From the NCBI GenBank assembly GCA_050950025.1, contig JBMNGW010000002.1, forward strand, positions 1 to 64,000: a DNA stretch of 64,000 nt. Direction: 5' to 3'. Positions 26,801-35,001 of the stretch are shown here, piece after piece (the stretch's first letter is position 1; each line of letters starts with the position of its first letter). The translations under genes and the position numbers were made by a program. Origin of the DNA: JBMNGW01 sp050950025. Lineage in GTDB: Bacteria > Spirochaetota > Spirochaetia > Sphaerochaetales > Sphaerochaetaceae. The notes under the pieces are model-generated. The model was not told the origin of the DNA, did not search any database, and saw only the letters and a program-made list of their open reading frames with translations.

Positions 26801-27300
26801 GAATAGGAACAGGTTGGGATATTCACAAGCTAGTAAGCGGTAGAAAGCTTTTAATCGGAGGCGTTGAAATTCCCCACACCCTAGGGGAGGAAGGACACTC
26901 CGACGGTGATGCACTTTTGCACGCCCTTATTGACGCTCTTTTAGGAGCCGCTGCTTTGGGCGACATCGGCACATTCTTTCCCAGTGATGATAAGGCCTAC
27001 AAAGATGCCCCCAGCGATACATTGTTGGAGAACGTACTAGAAATGCTCGGCGATTGGGCTATTCTCAATATTGATTGCACCGTCATTCTCCAAGAGCCCA
27101 AACTGGGACCTTACATTAAAGAAATTAGATCCTCAATTGCCGGATATTGTGGTTTAGATAAAAGCCAAGTCTCCGTTAAAGCAAAAACGACCGATAGGCT
27201 GTTGGGAGAAGTGGGAGAAGGGAGAGCCATCATAGCCCAAGCTGTTGTGCTTCTGCGCAACCTTAAGCATGAATTCGGCTTTATGGAAGAACTTCTGTAA
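26797..27300 (+). CDS. ispF: 2-C-methyl-D-erythritol 2,4-cyclodiphosphate synthase
   Basis: Converts CDP-ME-2-phosphate to MEcPP. A 167-aa trimer-forming enzyme: IGTGWDIHKLVSGRKLLIG (metal-binding Asp and His), GHSDGDALLHALIDALLG, GDIGTFFPSD and KAKTTDRLLGEVG. Translation is coupled to ispD. A bidirectional terminator follows. Confidence 0.96.
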   Translation: MRIGTGWDIHKLVSGRKLLIGGVEIPHTLGEEGHSDGDALLHALIDALLGAAALGDIGTFFPSDDKAYKDAPSDTLLENVLEMLGDWAILNIDCTVILQEPKLGPYIKEIRSSIAGYCGLDKSQVSVKAKTTDRLLGEVGEGRAIIAQAVVLLRNLKHEFGFMEELL

Positions 27301-27304
27301 ACGT

Positions 27305-27337
27305 GAAAAAAGCCAGCAACTGCCGGCTTCATCTTTT
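27305..27337. terminator. Bidirectional terminator between ispF and an ATPase gene
   Basis: AGCCAGC (27311-27317) pairs with GCCGGCT (27322-27328, one G-T pair), with A6 on the left and a TCATCTTTT tract on the right. It serves the two convergent genes. Confidence 0.75.
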
Positions 27338-28043
27338 ATTCAGAAATTAACATCGTCTTTGGATCGAGTGTCACCCGCATCTGTTTGGGATCCTTTTTCT
27401 CTTTCTCTTTAACCAAGGTCATAATGACCTTGTCTTTTTCTTCGTTGTATTTCAAGCCAATTAAGACGTCAATCAAATCTTCGTACTTTTGCATTGAATT
27501 GGGCACACCGTTATCATCAAATGTGACATCGGGGCGTACAGGAGAAACAGAGAACCAGACTTCAAGACGTAAGTTCATGGCAAACTGCTTAATTTTGCGT
27601 ACATCGTCTTCGCTGGCGAGTGTCAATTTGTAGCCGTCGAACATCACCGCATCGGCATTGAATGAGCCGTGGCGGATAAGCGTTTCCAAACTTGAAAGGA
27701 CCTTTTCAATCGGCACGTTCTCCTGGCTGAAGTTCATGACAACCCGATTGGCTAGGATTTCATTATAAATAGCTGAAGCGTCCTCCAGCGATCGATTCTC
27801 CGAAATTTGGCGGAACACCTCCTTGTACCAGTTAATAACGTGTTCCACATTGCCGCTAAACGAAACATGAATGATATGTTCGTTGCGAAATAACTTATCA
27901 GTAGCAAGATGAACAAGACAGGCAGTTTTGCCAATACCATGGCGGGAGACTAAAACTCCCAAATTGCCTTTCCCCAGTCCCCCGTTCAGCGATTCATCAA
28001 ACGCCCTCAGCGGGCTTAATGCATTCAACTCGTGTCTTTCCAT
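27336..28043 (-). CDS. RecA/KaiC-like P-loop ATPase, function unknown
   Basis: A 235-aa protein with a Walker A-like SRHGIGKTACLVHLA (about residues 33-47) after FDESLNGGLGKGNLGVL, typical of KaiC/RadA-like NTPases. A Walker B-like ADAVMFDGYKL is near residue 148. The second half has many lysines (KEKEKKDPKQMR). ATG 28043 is chosen over an upstream codon because AAGGAGG lies 6 nt before it. It resembles single-domain KaiC-like proteins. No partner is evident, and I cannot name a cellular role. Confidence 0.6.
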   Translation of the reverse strand: MERHELNALSPLRAFDESLNGGLGKGNLGVLVSRHGIGKTACLVHLATDKLFRNEHIIHVSFSGNVEHVINWYKEVFRQISENRSLEDASAIYNEILANRVVMNFSQENVPIEKVLSSLETLIRHGSFNADAVMFDGYKLTLASEDDVRKIKQFAMNLRLEVWFSVSPVRPDVTFDDNGVPNSMQKYEDLIDVLIGLKYNEEKDKVIMTLVKEKEKKDPKQMRVTLDPKTMLISE

Positions 28044-28118
28044 ATGCGCCTCCTTCGAACTGTTGGTTACAAACAAAGTATACCACGGTTTAGCTCTCCT
28101 AAATAGAAACTTCGACTC

Positions 28119-30215
28119 TTAACGTTGCTCTTTTTTCCTCTTCTCAAGATAAGCAGTTTTCAATTCATCTGCCAATGAGTGGGGAACTCTGCTGTATTTA
28201 GCCAACTCCATGGTAAATTCAGCCTTGCCTTGAGTCAGTGAACGGAGCACCGTAGCATAACCGAACATTTCAGAAAGAGGAACTTCTGCTTCCACAGTAC
28301 ACATATTGCCATCTTCGGTGGAGCTGGCAATAATTCCCCGCCTTTGGTTGATACTGCCAAAAATATTCCCCTGGAATTCTGTGGGTCCTTCAACTGCCAC
28401 TTTCATCACCGGTTCCAATATAACCGGTTTTGCCCGCTCATACGCTTCTCTAAATGCCGCCAAAGCAGCCGTTTGGAACGCTTGGTCGGAAGAGTCCACC
28501 GGGTGGTAAGCTCCATCGTTAATAACTGCCCGCACTCCGACAACAGGGAAGCCCAGCTGGGTCCCTTTCTTAATGGCAATTTGGAAGCCCTTGTCGCATG
28601 AGGGGACATACTCGGTGGGAATGGTTCCCCCTTTGATTTGGTCAACAAACTCATAATCAAGGCCTTCTTCCGTCTCGCCAATGGGCTCAATATAGCCGGC
28701 AACCCGGGCAAATTGTCCCGACCCTCCCGTCTGCTTTTTGTGGGTATAGTTGAAATCGGAGCGCTGACTGATCGCTTCTCGGTAGGCGACTTCAGGTCGA
28801 TCGGTTTGTACATCGGCCTTATATTCTCTTCTCATCCGCTCCACATAGACTTCCAAATGGAGCTCTCCCATTCCCTGAATGATGGTCTGATTCGATTCGG
28901 GATCGACATGGGTGGTGAAAGTGGGGTCTTCTTTGGTGAACCTATTAAGAGCCTTTGCCATATTATCGCTCGATTTTTTATCGACCGGATGTAAAGCCAG
29001 GCTGATGACAGGCTTAGGAACGTACATCGAACTTAATGAATAATTAAGCGAAGGGTGACAGAAAGTATCACCGGAGGCACAATCAATGCCAAATAAGGCA
29101 GCGATATCACCACAGCTTGCTTCGGTGATATCAGCCATGGAGTTGGCGTGCATCCGAACCAAACGGCCGACTTTAAATTTCTTGCGGGTCCGGGTGTTAA
29201 ATAACTCATCGCCCTTTTTGATTTTCCCTTGGTAGATTCTAATATAGGTCAGCTGTCCATACTGTCCATCTTCCAATTTAAACCCAAGGACAACAGCGGG
29301 CAGATTTTCATCCGATTTAAGCACTACCGCTTCTTCATTATTATCTAAATCAAGGGCTGTATTAACGACTTCAGTCGGATTGGGAAGATACGAGACAACA
29401 GCATCAAGCAGCGGTTGAATCCCTTTGTTCTTATACGCTGAGCCCATGAAAACAGGAACCAGCTGCAATGCAATAGTCCCTTTACGCACGGCTGAATAAA
29501 TTAACTCTTCAGTAACACTCTCTTCAAGCATCGCTTCAGTCAATTCATCGGAGCATAAAGAGACGGCATCCAACATCTCTTCCCGTTTTTCGGTTGCTTC
29601 TGAGACAAGGTGTTGGGGAATCTCCTCATAACGAAGCACATCCCCCGACGGCCCGTCAAAATAAACAGCTTTCATGCTCACCAAATCAACCACTCCCTCC
29701 AGCCGGTCTTCCAAGCCGATGGGAATCTGCATTAAGACCGCATTAAGACCCAGTTTTTGAATCAGCTGGTCTTTTACACGGTAAGGGTTGGCTCCGGTAC
29801 GATCGCATTTATTGACAAAAGCAATCCGCGGAACGCGATACCGCTTCATTTGTCGATCGACAGTAATCGACTGCGACTGCACTCCGGCTACCGAACATAA
29901 AACTAAAATGGCTCCATCAAGCACCCGTAACGAGCGTTCGACTTCAATAGTAAAATCGACGTGCCCAGGAGTATCGATAACGTTAATCGGATGCCCTTTC
30001 CAAGTGACGTTGGTGGCTGCACTTGCAATGGTAATCCCCCGCTCACGTTCCAGCTCCATGGAGTCCATGGTAGCCCCCACCCCATCTTTGCCCCGCACTT
30101 CATGAATGGCATGAATACGGTTGGAGTAGTACAAAATACGCTCAGAAAGCGTTGTTTTTCCCGAATCGATATGGGCGCTTATGCCGATGTTTCTCATCGC
30201 TTGAATTTCAGACAT
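28119..30215 (-). CDS. fusA: Elongation factor G, mitochondrial EFG1-like spirochaete type
   Basis: A 698-aa translational GTPase. G1 is GISAHIDSGKTTLSERIL, switch and GRITI-like region MDSMELERERGITIAS, G3 DTPGHVDF, G4 NKCD. Domains II-V follow, ending with the usual C-terminal YATVLRSLTQGKAEFTMEL. HIDSGKTT, GKDGVGATMDSMELERERG and the region to TVTW resemble mitochondrial EFG1 and the spdEFG1 paralogue more than standard fusA. Spirochaetes often encode a second EF-G for recycling, which would lie elsewhere. The SD is GAGG. A long leader (about 138 nt) is implied by a TATAAT at 30361-30366. Confidence 0.93.
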   Translation of the reverse strand: MSEIQAMRNIGISAHIDSGKTTLSERILYYSNRIHAIHEVRGKDGVGATMDSMELERERGITIASAATNVTWKGHPINVIDTPGHVDFTIEVERSLRVLDGAILVLCSVAGVQSQSITVDRQMKRYRVPRIAFVNKCDRTGANPYRVKDQLIQKLGLNAVLMQIPIGLEDRLEGVVDLVSMKAVYFDGPSGDVLRYEEIPQHLVSEATEKREEMLDAVSLCSDELTEAMLEESVTEELIYSAVRKGTIALQLVPVFMGSAYKNKGIQPLLDAVVSYLPNPTEVVNTALDLDNNEEAVVLKSDENLPAVVLGFKLEDGQYGQLTYIRIYQGKIKKGDELFNTRTRKKFKVGRLVRMHANSMADITEASCGDIAALFGIDCASGDTFCHPSLNYSLSSMYVPKPVISLALHPVDKKSSDNMAKALNRFTKEDPTFTTHVDPESNQTIIQGMGELHLEVYVERMRREYKADVQTDRPEVAYREAISQRSDFNYTHKKQTGGSGQFARVAGYIEPIGETEEGLDYEFVDQIKGGTIPTEYVPSCDKGFQIAIKKGTQLGFPVVGVRAVINDGAYHPVDSSDQAFQTAALAAFREAYERAKPVILEPVMKVAVEGPTEFQGNIFGSINQRRGIIASSTEDGNMCTVEAEVPLSEMFGYATVLRSLTQGKAEFTMELAKYSRVPHSLADELKTAYLEKRKKEQR

Positions 30216-30360
30216 ATGGTGTTCCTCTTTCTTGGCAGCTGGGCAACAGGTACTCCTTCCGTGGGTATTGCAAACATCCCATCTCTGAAACGAGAACTGA
30301 CAACAACTTGGAGAGTTTTGAGTCGACGTTAACCCAGCGCACCAAAACGGATTTTAGTCT

Positions 30361-30366
30361 ATTATA
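30361..30366 (-). promoter_or_regulatory. Candidate -10 of fusA
   Basis: Minus-strand TATAAT with no good -35 at 17 bp. It would give a 5' leader of about 138 nt (30216-30354) that folds locally. I recognise no known riboswitch in it. Confidence 0.4.
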
Positions 30367-30460
30367 GAAGTTTGTTCAATCCTTTCTCCCTTCTGTAATT
30401 GAGCTATGCTTACTGGAATAAGAAGTCAATCGTTGCTACACTGCTTGCCAGGAGGAAAAC

Positions 30461-30865
30461 ATGGAAACCCTTTTTACAAAAATAATTGAGGGCAAGATCC
30501 CTTCAGTCCCCCTGTACCGTGACCAAGAATGCCTTGTCATTCTCGATATCGCTCCGGTAAATAAAGGGCACGTTCTGGTCATCTCCACTTCTCCTTATCC
30601 AACCATCGGCTCTTGTCCGCCGGCAACATTGGCTCACTTGATGGCTGTGGTGCAAAAAGTTGATGATGTACTACGTTCTCGGCTGGGGGCAGAGGCTACC
30701 AACATTGTCATCAACAACGGTCCGGCTGCCGGTCAAGAAGTTCCCCATCTCCATATTCATGTTATACCTCGCTATGAACATGACGGCAAACATCTGATAT
30801 TTGAAAAAGAGAAATATCAGGAGCGAGAAATGGCTCTTTTAGGTGAAAAGTTGCATTTTAGCTAA
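30461..30865 (+). CDS. HIT-family (histidine triad) hydrolase
   Basis: A 134-aa protein with the HIT motif HLHIHVIPRY near residues 103-112 and upstream DIAPVNKGHVLVIS, as in Hint-type nucleotide phosphoramidases or diadenosine polyphosphate hydrolases. A strong SD (AGGAGG) precedes the ATG. It is a generic housekeeping nucleotide hydrolase, and the substrate cannot be told from sequence. Confidence 0.9.
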   Translation: METLFTKIIEGKIPSVPLYRDQECLVILDIAPVNKGHVLVISTSPYPTIGSCPPATLAHLMAVVQKVDDVLRSRLGAEATNIVINNGPAAGQEVPHLHIHVIPRYEHDGKHLIFEKEKYQEREMALLGEKLHFS

Positions 30866-30877
30866 GGGCGAATTCAC

Positions 30878-30906
30878 TTGCCCCTAAGGCTTTGGGGTAT
30901 TACACT
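30878..30906 (+). promoter_or_regulatory. Leaderless promoter of the zinc-ribbon gene
   Basis: TTGCCC (30878-30883), 17 bp, TACACT (30901-30906), then 6 nt to ATG 30913. No SD is present. Confidence 0.6.
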
Positions 30907-30912
30907 TCGCCT

Positions 30913-31206
30913 ATGGGTAGCTGTTATTTTTGTAAAGCAGAAATTCCTTTTGCAACCGTTATTGGGTATGCCTCGTTGTGCAATCAATGCGGTAAGCCGC
31001 TGAAAATTTGTTTAAATTGCCAATATTACGATCCAAATGCTTACCATCAGTGCCTTGAGCACATTGATGAGCCTGTTGTTCAGAAGGACTTGCCCAACTA
31101 CTGCGATTATTTCGTCCTAAAAAAAGGAAGCGGCCAAAAGAGCTCAGAAGCCCAACAAGAGGCCCGCTCCCGCTTCTTTTCACTTTTTGGTGACGACGAT
31201 TCATAG
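30913..31206 (+). CDS. Small zinc-ribbon protein, unknown function
   Basis: A 97-aa protein with four Cys pairs or near pairs in its first half: CYFC (4-7), CNQC (about 24-27), CLNC (about 34-37), then a Cys in HQC and NYC. These would bind two zinc ions. The tail is charged. ATG 30913 is preferred over an upstream TTG because the promoter spacing puts the transcript start at about this codon. It lies between HIT and a peroxiredoxin on the same strand. No function assigned. Confidence 0.7.
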   Translation: MGSCYFCKAEIPFATVIGYASLCNQCGKPLKICLNCQYYDPNAYHQCLEHIDEPVVQKDLPNYCDYFVLKKGSGQKSSEAQQEARSRFFSLFGDDDS

Positions 31207-31215
31207 GAGTCAGAT

Positions 31216-31674
31216 ATGACAATCGGAGCAAAACTTCCCCCACTTACCCTTTTAGATGACCAAGGCAACAGCGTCAGTATGGACCAATTTGCCGGCTCAT
31301 ATGTAGTCTTGTATACCTATCCCAAAGACAATACCCCCGGCTGTACTTCTGAAGCATGCTCTTTTAGAGATAATTCAAGTGCCATCACTGATCAAAAAGC
31401 GATCATTGTTGGCGTCAGTGCCGATTCGGTGGCCTCTCATGCCAAATTCAAAGCACAGCACAATCTCCCTTTCACCCTTTTATCCGATCCAGATCGCCTG
31501 CTTTTGCAAGCTCTGGGAGCATGGGGTGAAAAAGTCCGCTTTGGCAAAAAGACGATGGGAATATTGCGCATGACCTTCTTATTTGATCCACAGGGCCGAC
31601 TGGTCCATATCTGGCCAAAAGTCTCGGTCCAGACCCACGGAGAAGAGATTGCCGCTTTTCTTAAAGCCCTTTAA
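31216..31674 (+). CDS. bcp: Thioredoxin-dependent peroxiredoxin (BCP/PrxQ)
   Basis: A 152-aa AhpC/TSA-family protein. The peroxidatic site YPKDNTPGCTSEACSFRD has Cys about residue 46 with the second Cys five residues later, as in BCP/PrxQ. LLSDPDRLLLQALGAWGEK is typical. SD AGGAG precedes the ATG. With tpx it gives two thioredoxin-type peroxidases in the window. It overlaps pheT by 4 nt tail to tail. Confidence 0.93.
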   Translation: MTIGAKLPPLTLLDDQGNSVSMDQFAGSYVVLYTYPKDNTPGCTSEACSFRDNSSAITDQKAIIVGVSADSVASHAKFKAQHNLPFTLLSDPDRLLLQALGAWGEKVRFGKKTMGILRMTFLFDPQGRLVHIWPKVSVQTHGEEIAAFLKAL

Positions 31675-33368
31675 AGAAGCAGATCAAGATCTATTTCACA
31701 GGCTGCCACAGGCATGGTAATGCCCCACCTCTTAAGCACTTCAGGATGAATTTCTCCAAAAACGCCCACGTTAACTCCGTTATGGACTAAATGTCCGCAG
31801 CGTCCGGCAATAAAGCGCTGATCATCAATTAGCTCCTCCATTACATAAGAGCGATTCAGATAGTAAAAAAGAGTCGACAGGTAACTGTTCAGCTGATTAA
31901 ATCCCATTTCACTGCTGGCACCTAAAAAGCCGAGATAGTTGCGCGTTGTAGCCCCAGAGATATCCTCTTTGTCCAAAAAGGCAACTTTCCCAATTTCAAA
32001 AATAAGGTGCGGATACATAGCATGAGCACTAACACTCTCTGATTCCAACAAAGAAGGAATAATAGAGGGCCTGACATATTCATAGTTTTCGCTCATCGGA
32101 TTGGCTATCTGGATATACAAAGAACCGTCAACACTCATGTTGTCGATGTACTCCTTTTTGGAACCAAGGTAGTTGTACATCATCTCTTGAAAGCCCAAGC
32201 CGACCATAATGTCTTTCGCTTTACGGGCAAAAATCTCCGCCTCGGTAAGTCTGCCGATGGTGGAATCTTTGGGAAGCAAGGGATCAAAATTGTGTAGACC
32301 ATGGCCAATCATCACATCTTCGACAATGTCCACCGGATGAAGGAAGTCGTTGCGATACTCAGGAACCCTGATGGTGATGTGCTTCTCATCTACGTTACTT
32401 TCAATACCCATTCTCATAAGGGCATCTGTAATTTCTTCCTTGCTAAGAGGCAAACCCAGGCTTTGGCGGAGAAACTCCACATCACAAGAGGCCTCTTTTT
32501 GGAAATAATAGGGGACGGTGATTTCAGCACCGTAGGCAGTCGGTTGGGGGAAATAGACTTTGCTTGGTAGGATAGTGAAGCCCAAATCGGCACAGTCACA
32601 GGCAAAGATGGCCGCACAGAGCAGCAAATCATCCAAAATGGTGCCCGAAAAATCGAAATAGAGATTTTCATCGCCCACTTCCACAGCTCCCAAACGGGCA
32701 CTGTTAATAACCGGTGGAAAACTCAACACCTCCCCCGCATCATCAAATAACAAAGGATACAGCGGTTTGTCGGCAACAATCGGTCCGTACTCAATCCCTT
32801 TGGGATGACGAGCGACAATTTCTCGTAAGCTCATCTCTTCTTCCATATGCAAGGGGACAAACCGTTTTGTATCGGGATCAACACCATCAAAATGGACGGG
32901 AAAAGTGATGAGATCGCTGCGGTAAGCTCCGATAGCAATCGTTTTACGCTTCCGCCCAAAATTGTGGCACAGCTTCTCCTGCGATTGAATGAGACTTAAC
33001 AGAATCTCTTCATCCACCACTTTACCCGTAACAGCAAAGCCGATGGCATAAGGGCGAACTACTTCGGCTTGAGGACCGACAATGACGGCTCGATTACCGC
33101 TTTCTTGCTCCTTTTCTGCAGTGGAGAAAAAATCATACTGAGCAATAGTTTTACTTTCGTAGCTCTTTAGTTGGCGCGCCACTCCAGCTGCCGACCACAA
33201 ATCGGGGCGGTTGGTATCGTTGAGTTCCAGTTTATAGAGCTTTTCTTGCGCATCATAATCATCAAGCTCACTTTTTGCCACAGGAAGAATATCTTCCAAC
33301 TCTTGGGGCGTATAGCTTTTGCCCATCAGTGATTCGAACAACTGTTGATGAACTTCAATTTTTGGCAT
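31671..33368 (-). CDS. pheT: Phenylalanyl-tRNA synthetase beta subunit, archaeal type
   Basis: A 565-aa beta subunit. It is shorter than the about 800-aa bacterial form and lacks the EMAP-like and FDX-ACB domains. It has the B3/4 region (RKRKTIAIGAYRSDLIT, later VDPDTKRFVPLHME), a B5 domain and a catalytic-like C-terminal core (PVDIVEDVMIGHGLHNF, FQEMMYNYLGSKKEY). Archaeal/eukaryotic-type PheRS is a known spirochaete feature. Start ATG shares its A with the pheS stop. Confidence 0.93.
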   Translation of the reverse strand: MPKIEVHQQLFESLMGKSYTPQELEDILPVAKSELDDYDAQEKLYKLELNDTNRPDLWSAAGVARQLKSYESKTIAQYDFFSTAEKEQESGNRAVIVGPQAEVVRPYAIGFAVTGKVVDEEILLSLIQSQEKLCHNFGRKRKTIAIGAYRSDLITFPVHFDGVDPDTKRFVPLHMEEEMSLREIVARHPKGIEYGPIVADKPLYPLLFDDAGEVLSFPPVINSARLGAVEVGDENLYFDFSGTILDDLLLCAAIFACDCADLGFTILPSKVYFPQPTAYGAEITVPYYFQKEASCDVEFLRQSLGLPLSKEEITDALMRMGIESNVDEKHITIRVPEYRNDFLHPVDIVEDVMIGHGLHNFDPLLPKDSTIGRLTEAEIFARKAKDIMVGLGFQEMMYNYLGSKKEYIDNMSVDGSLYIQIANPMSENYEYVRPSIIPSLLESESVSAHAMYPHLIFEIGKVAFLDKEDISGATTRNYLGFLGASSEMGFNQLNSYLSTLFYYLNRSYVMEELIDDQRFIAGRCGHLVHNGVNVGVFGEIHPEVLKRWGITMPVAACEIDLDLLL

Positions 33369-34906
33369 TAATTGCCCCTCCTCATCCGCACACTTTCTAT
33401 ATTGGGGGTAAAAAGCTCCCTTAAATCATTGAGTCCAAGATGCATCAATGCCATCCGATCAATTCCCAAACCCCAAGCCAACACCGGAACATCGATTCCC
33501 AATGCTTTAGTTACTTCGGGGCGGAAAATACCGCTGCCACCCAACTCAAACCACCCAAGTACCGGGTGCTTAATGTGGACCTCAATGGAGGGTTCGGTAA
33601 AGGGGAAGTACCCGGGAACATATTTGACTTCCTGTGCCCCTGCCACCTCTTCGGCAAACATTTTTAACAATCCTAACAGTGTTCTGAGATTTACATCTTC
33701 TCCTAAGACTATGCCTTCAGTTTGGTAGAAATCGGCTCCGTGGGTTGCGTCGACTTGATCGTAGCGGAAACAGCGGACAATACCAAAATATTTGCCGGGC
33801 ACTTTGGCTTTAGGCAGTGTTTTAGCCGATAGTACCGTCCCTTGGCTTCGCATCACCTGACGGCGGGTAAACTCATGATCAAAAGCATAGCCCCACCCTC
33901 GACTGCCTGTTTTCCACCCATTTTCATGGGTTTGAGCCACCTGGGACAAATAGGGTTCTTCAATTGCCTGAGTATGGGAAGGGTTTTTTACATAATAGAC
34001 ATCGTGAATATCGCGGGCGGAGTGAAACTGTGGCATGAACAAAGCATCGCCGTTCCAAAACTCGCTTTCCACCAGCGGCCCGTCAAATTCCTCAAAACCC
34101 AAGGAGACTAACTTGTCTTTCACCCAACTTAAATAAGAGGCGTAGGGATTTTTTCTGCCTAATATAATTCTGGGAGGCGGAGTGTTAAGACTGTAAGGGC
34201 GGAAAGTTCCCCCTTGCCACGATCCGCTGATAAGCATGGCAGAGGTTAAAGAGCCGAATTCCAAACCGGTAATTTGGCCCTCCAAAAGTGCTTTTTTAGC
34301 TTCTGCACCTTTTTCGGTCAATCGATAGGTGAGCTCTTGGCGCTCGATGATTTTCAAAGGGGTGTTACTGGCGCCTCTTTTTTTGCTGTTTTTGCCCACA
34401 TAAGCAAGCTCTTGCTCAGATAAAGATTGCTCATCCAGCGGCTCTGAGGCAGCTTTAGCCAAGACACTGGCACCGATGCTCAGTTGCTTTGGCAGTTGAT
34501 CAACAATTGCCTCTGCTTTTTTATCGGAACCCATCTTACACGCTTTTTCTTTGCTCAACATCCCAAATACAGAACCGACATCGGCTTTATCCAAATGTAA
34601 CTCTTTGGCAATTTCAGGAAGGGAGTGGGGCCCTTTTTGGGTAAGCAAATCGAACATTCTTTGCTCTGGGGTGCCAATTTCAAGATATGTTTTGCCTAAA
34701 TCTGTCAGTTCAAACAATGTGCGGTCTTTTTGCTCCACTTGCTCCAAAAGCTCTTTGGCCACTAGCCAGCTGAATGCTTGGTTGCACTGCCCAATATTGT
34801 ACTGCAGCCGTTGCATAAGGAGTTCATTGGTAATGTCTTCCCCTTTTTCAACGCCTCGAAGTAATCTGATTTCCAACGGATGCAAGTTCCGTACATCGAT
34901 ATCCAT
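33368..34906 (-). CDS. pheS: Phenylalanyl-tRNA synthetase alpha subunit, archaeal type
   Basis: A 512-aa class II synthetase subunit. The N-terminal region has several winged-helix repeats (NELLMQRLQYNIGQCNQAFS; LPEIAKELHLDKADVGSVFG), typical of archaeal/eukaryotic PheS. The catalytic core has FRPYSLNTPPPRIILGRKN, FEEFDGPLVESEFWN, TEGIVLGEDVN and GLGIDRMALMHLGLNDLR (motif 3). ATG 34906 is chosen because AAGGAG lies 10 nt upstream; a longer in-frame ORF begins at 34942 without an SD. Divergent from purH. Confidence 0.94.
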   Translation of the reverse strand: MDIDVRNLHPLEIRLLRGVEKGEDITNELLMQRLQYNIGQCNQAFSWLVAKELLEQVEQKDRTLFELTDLGKTYLEIGTPEQRMFDLLTQKGPHSLPEIAKELHLDKADVGSVFGMLSKEKACKMGSDKKAEAIVDQLPKQLSIGASVLAKAASEPLDEQSLSEQELAYVGKNSKKRGASNTPLKIIERQELTYRLTEKGAEAKKALLEGQITGLEFGSLTSAMLISGSWQGGTFRPYSLNTPPPRIILGRKNPYASYLSWVKDKLVSLGFEEFDGPLVESEFWNGDALFMPQFHSARDIHDVYYVKNPSHTQAIEEPYLSQVAQTHENGWKTGSRGWGYAFDHEFTRRQVMRSQGTVLSAKTLPKAKVPGKYFGIVRCFRYDQVDATHGADFYQTEGIVLGEDVNLRTLLGLLKMFAEEVAGAQEVKYVPGYFPFTEPSIEVHIKHPVLGWFELGGSGIFRPEVTKALGIDVPVLAWGLGIDRMALMHLGLNDLRELFTPNIESVRMRRGN

Positions 34907-35001
34907 GCGGGATTCTCTCCTTCCTACGATAACTGGGGCCATTGTAACGAGTCAGAGCGAAAAATAAAAGGGGCTTTACTCTAGCAAAAAATGAGAAAAA
35001 C

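Noticed and set aside
30216..30360. Possible riboswitch in the fusA leader
   Set aside because: Local hairpins exist but no known aptamer motif was recognised.
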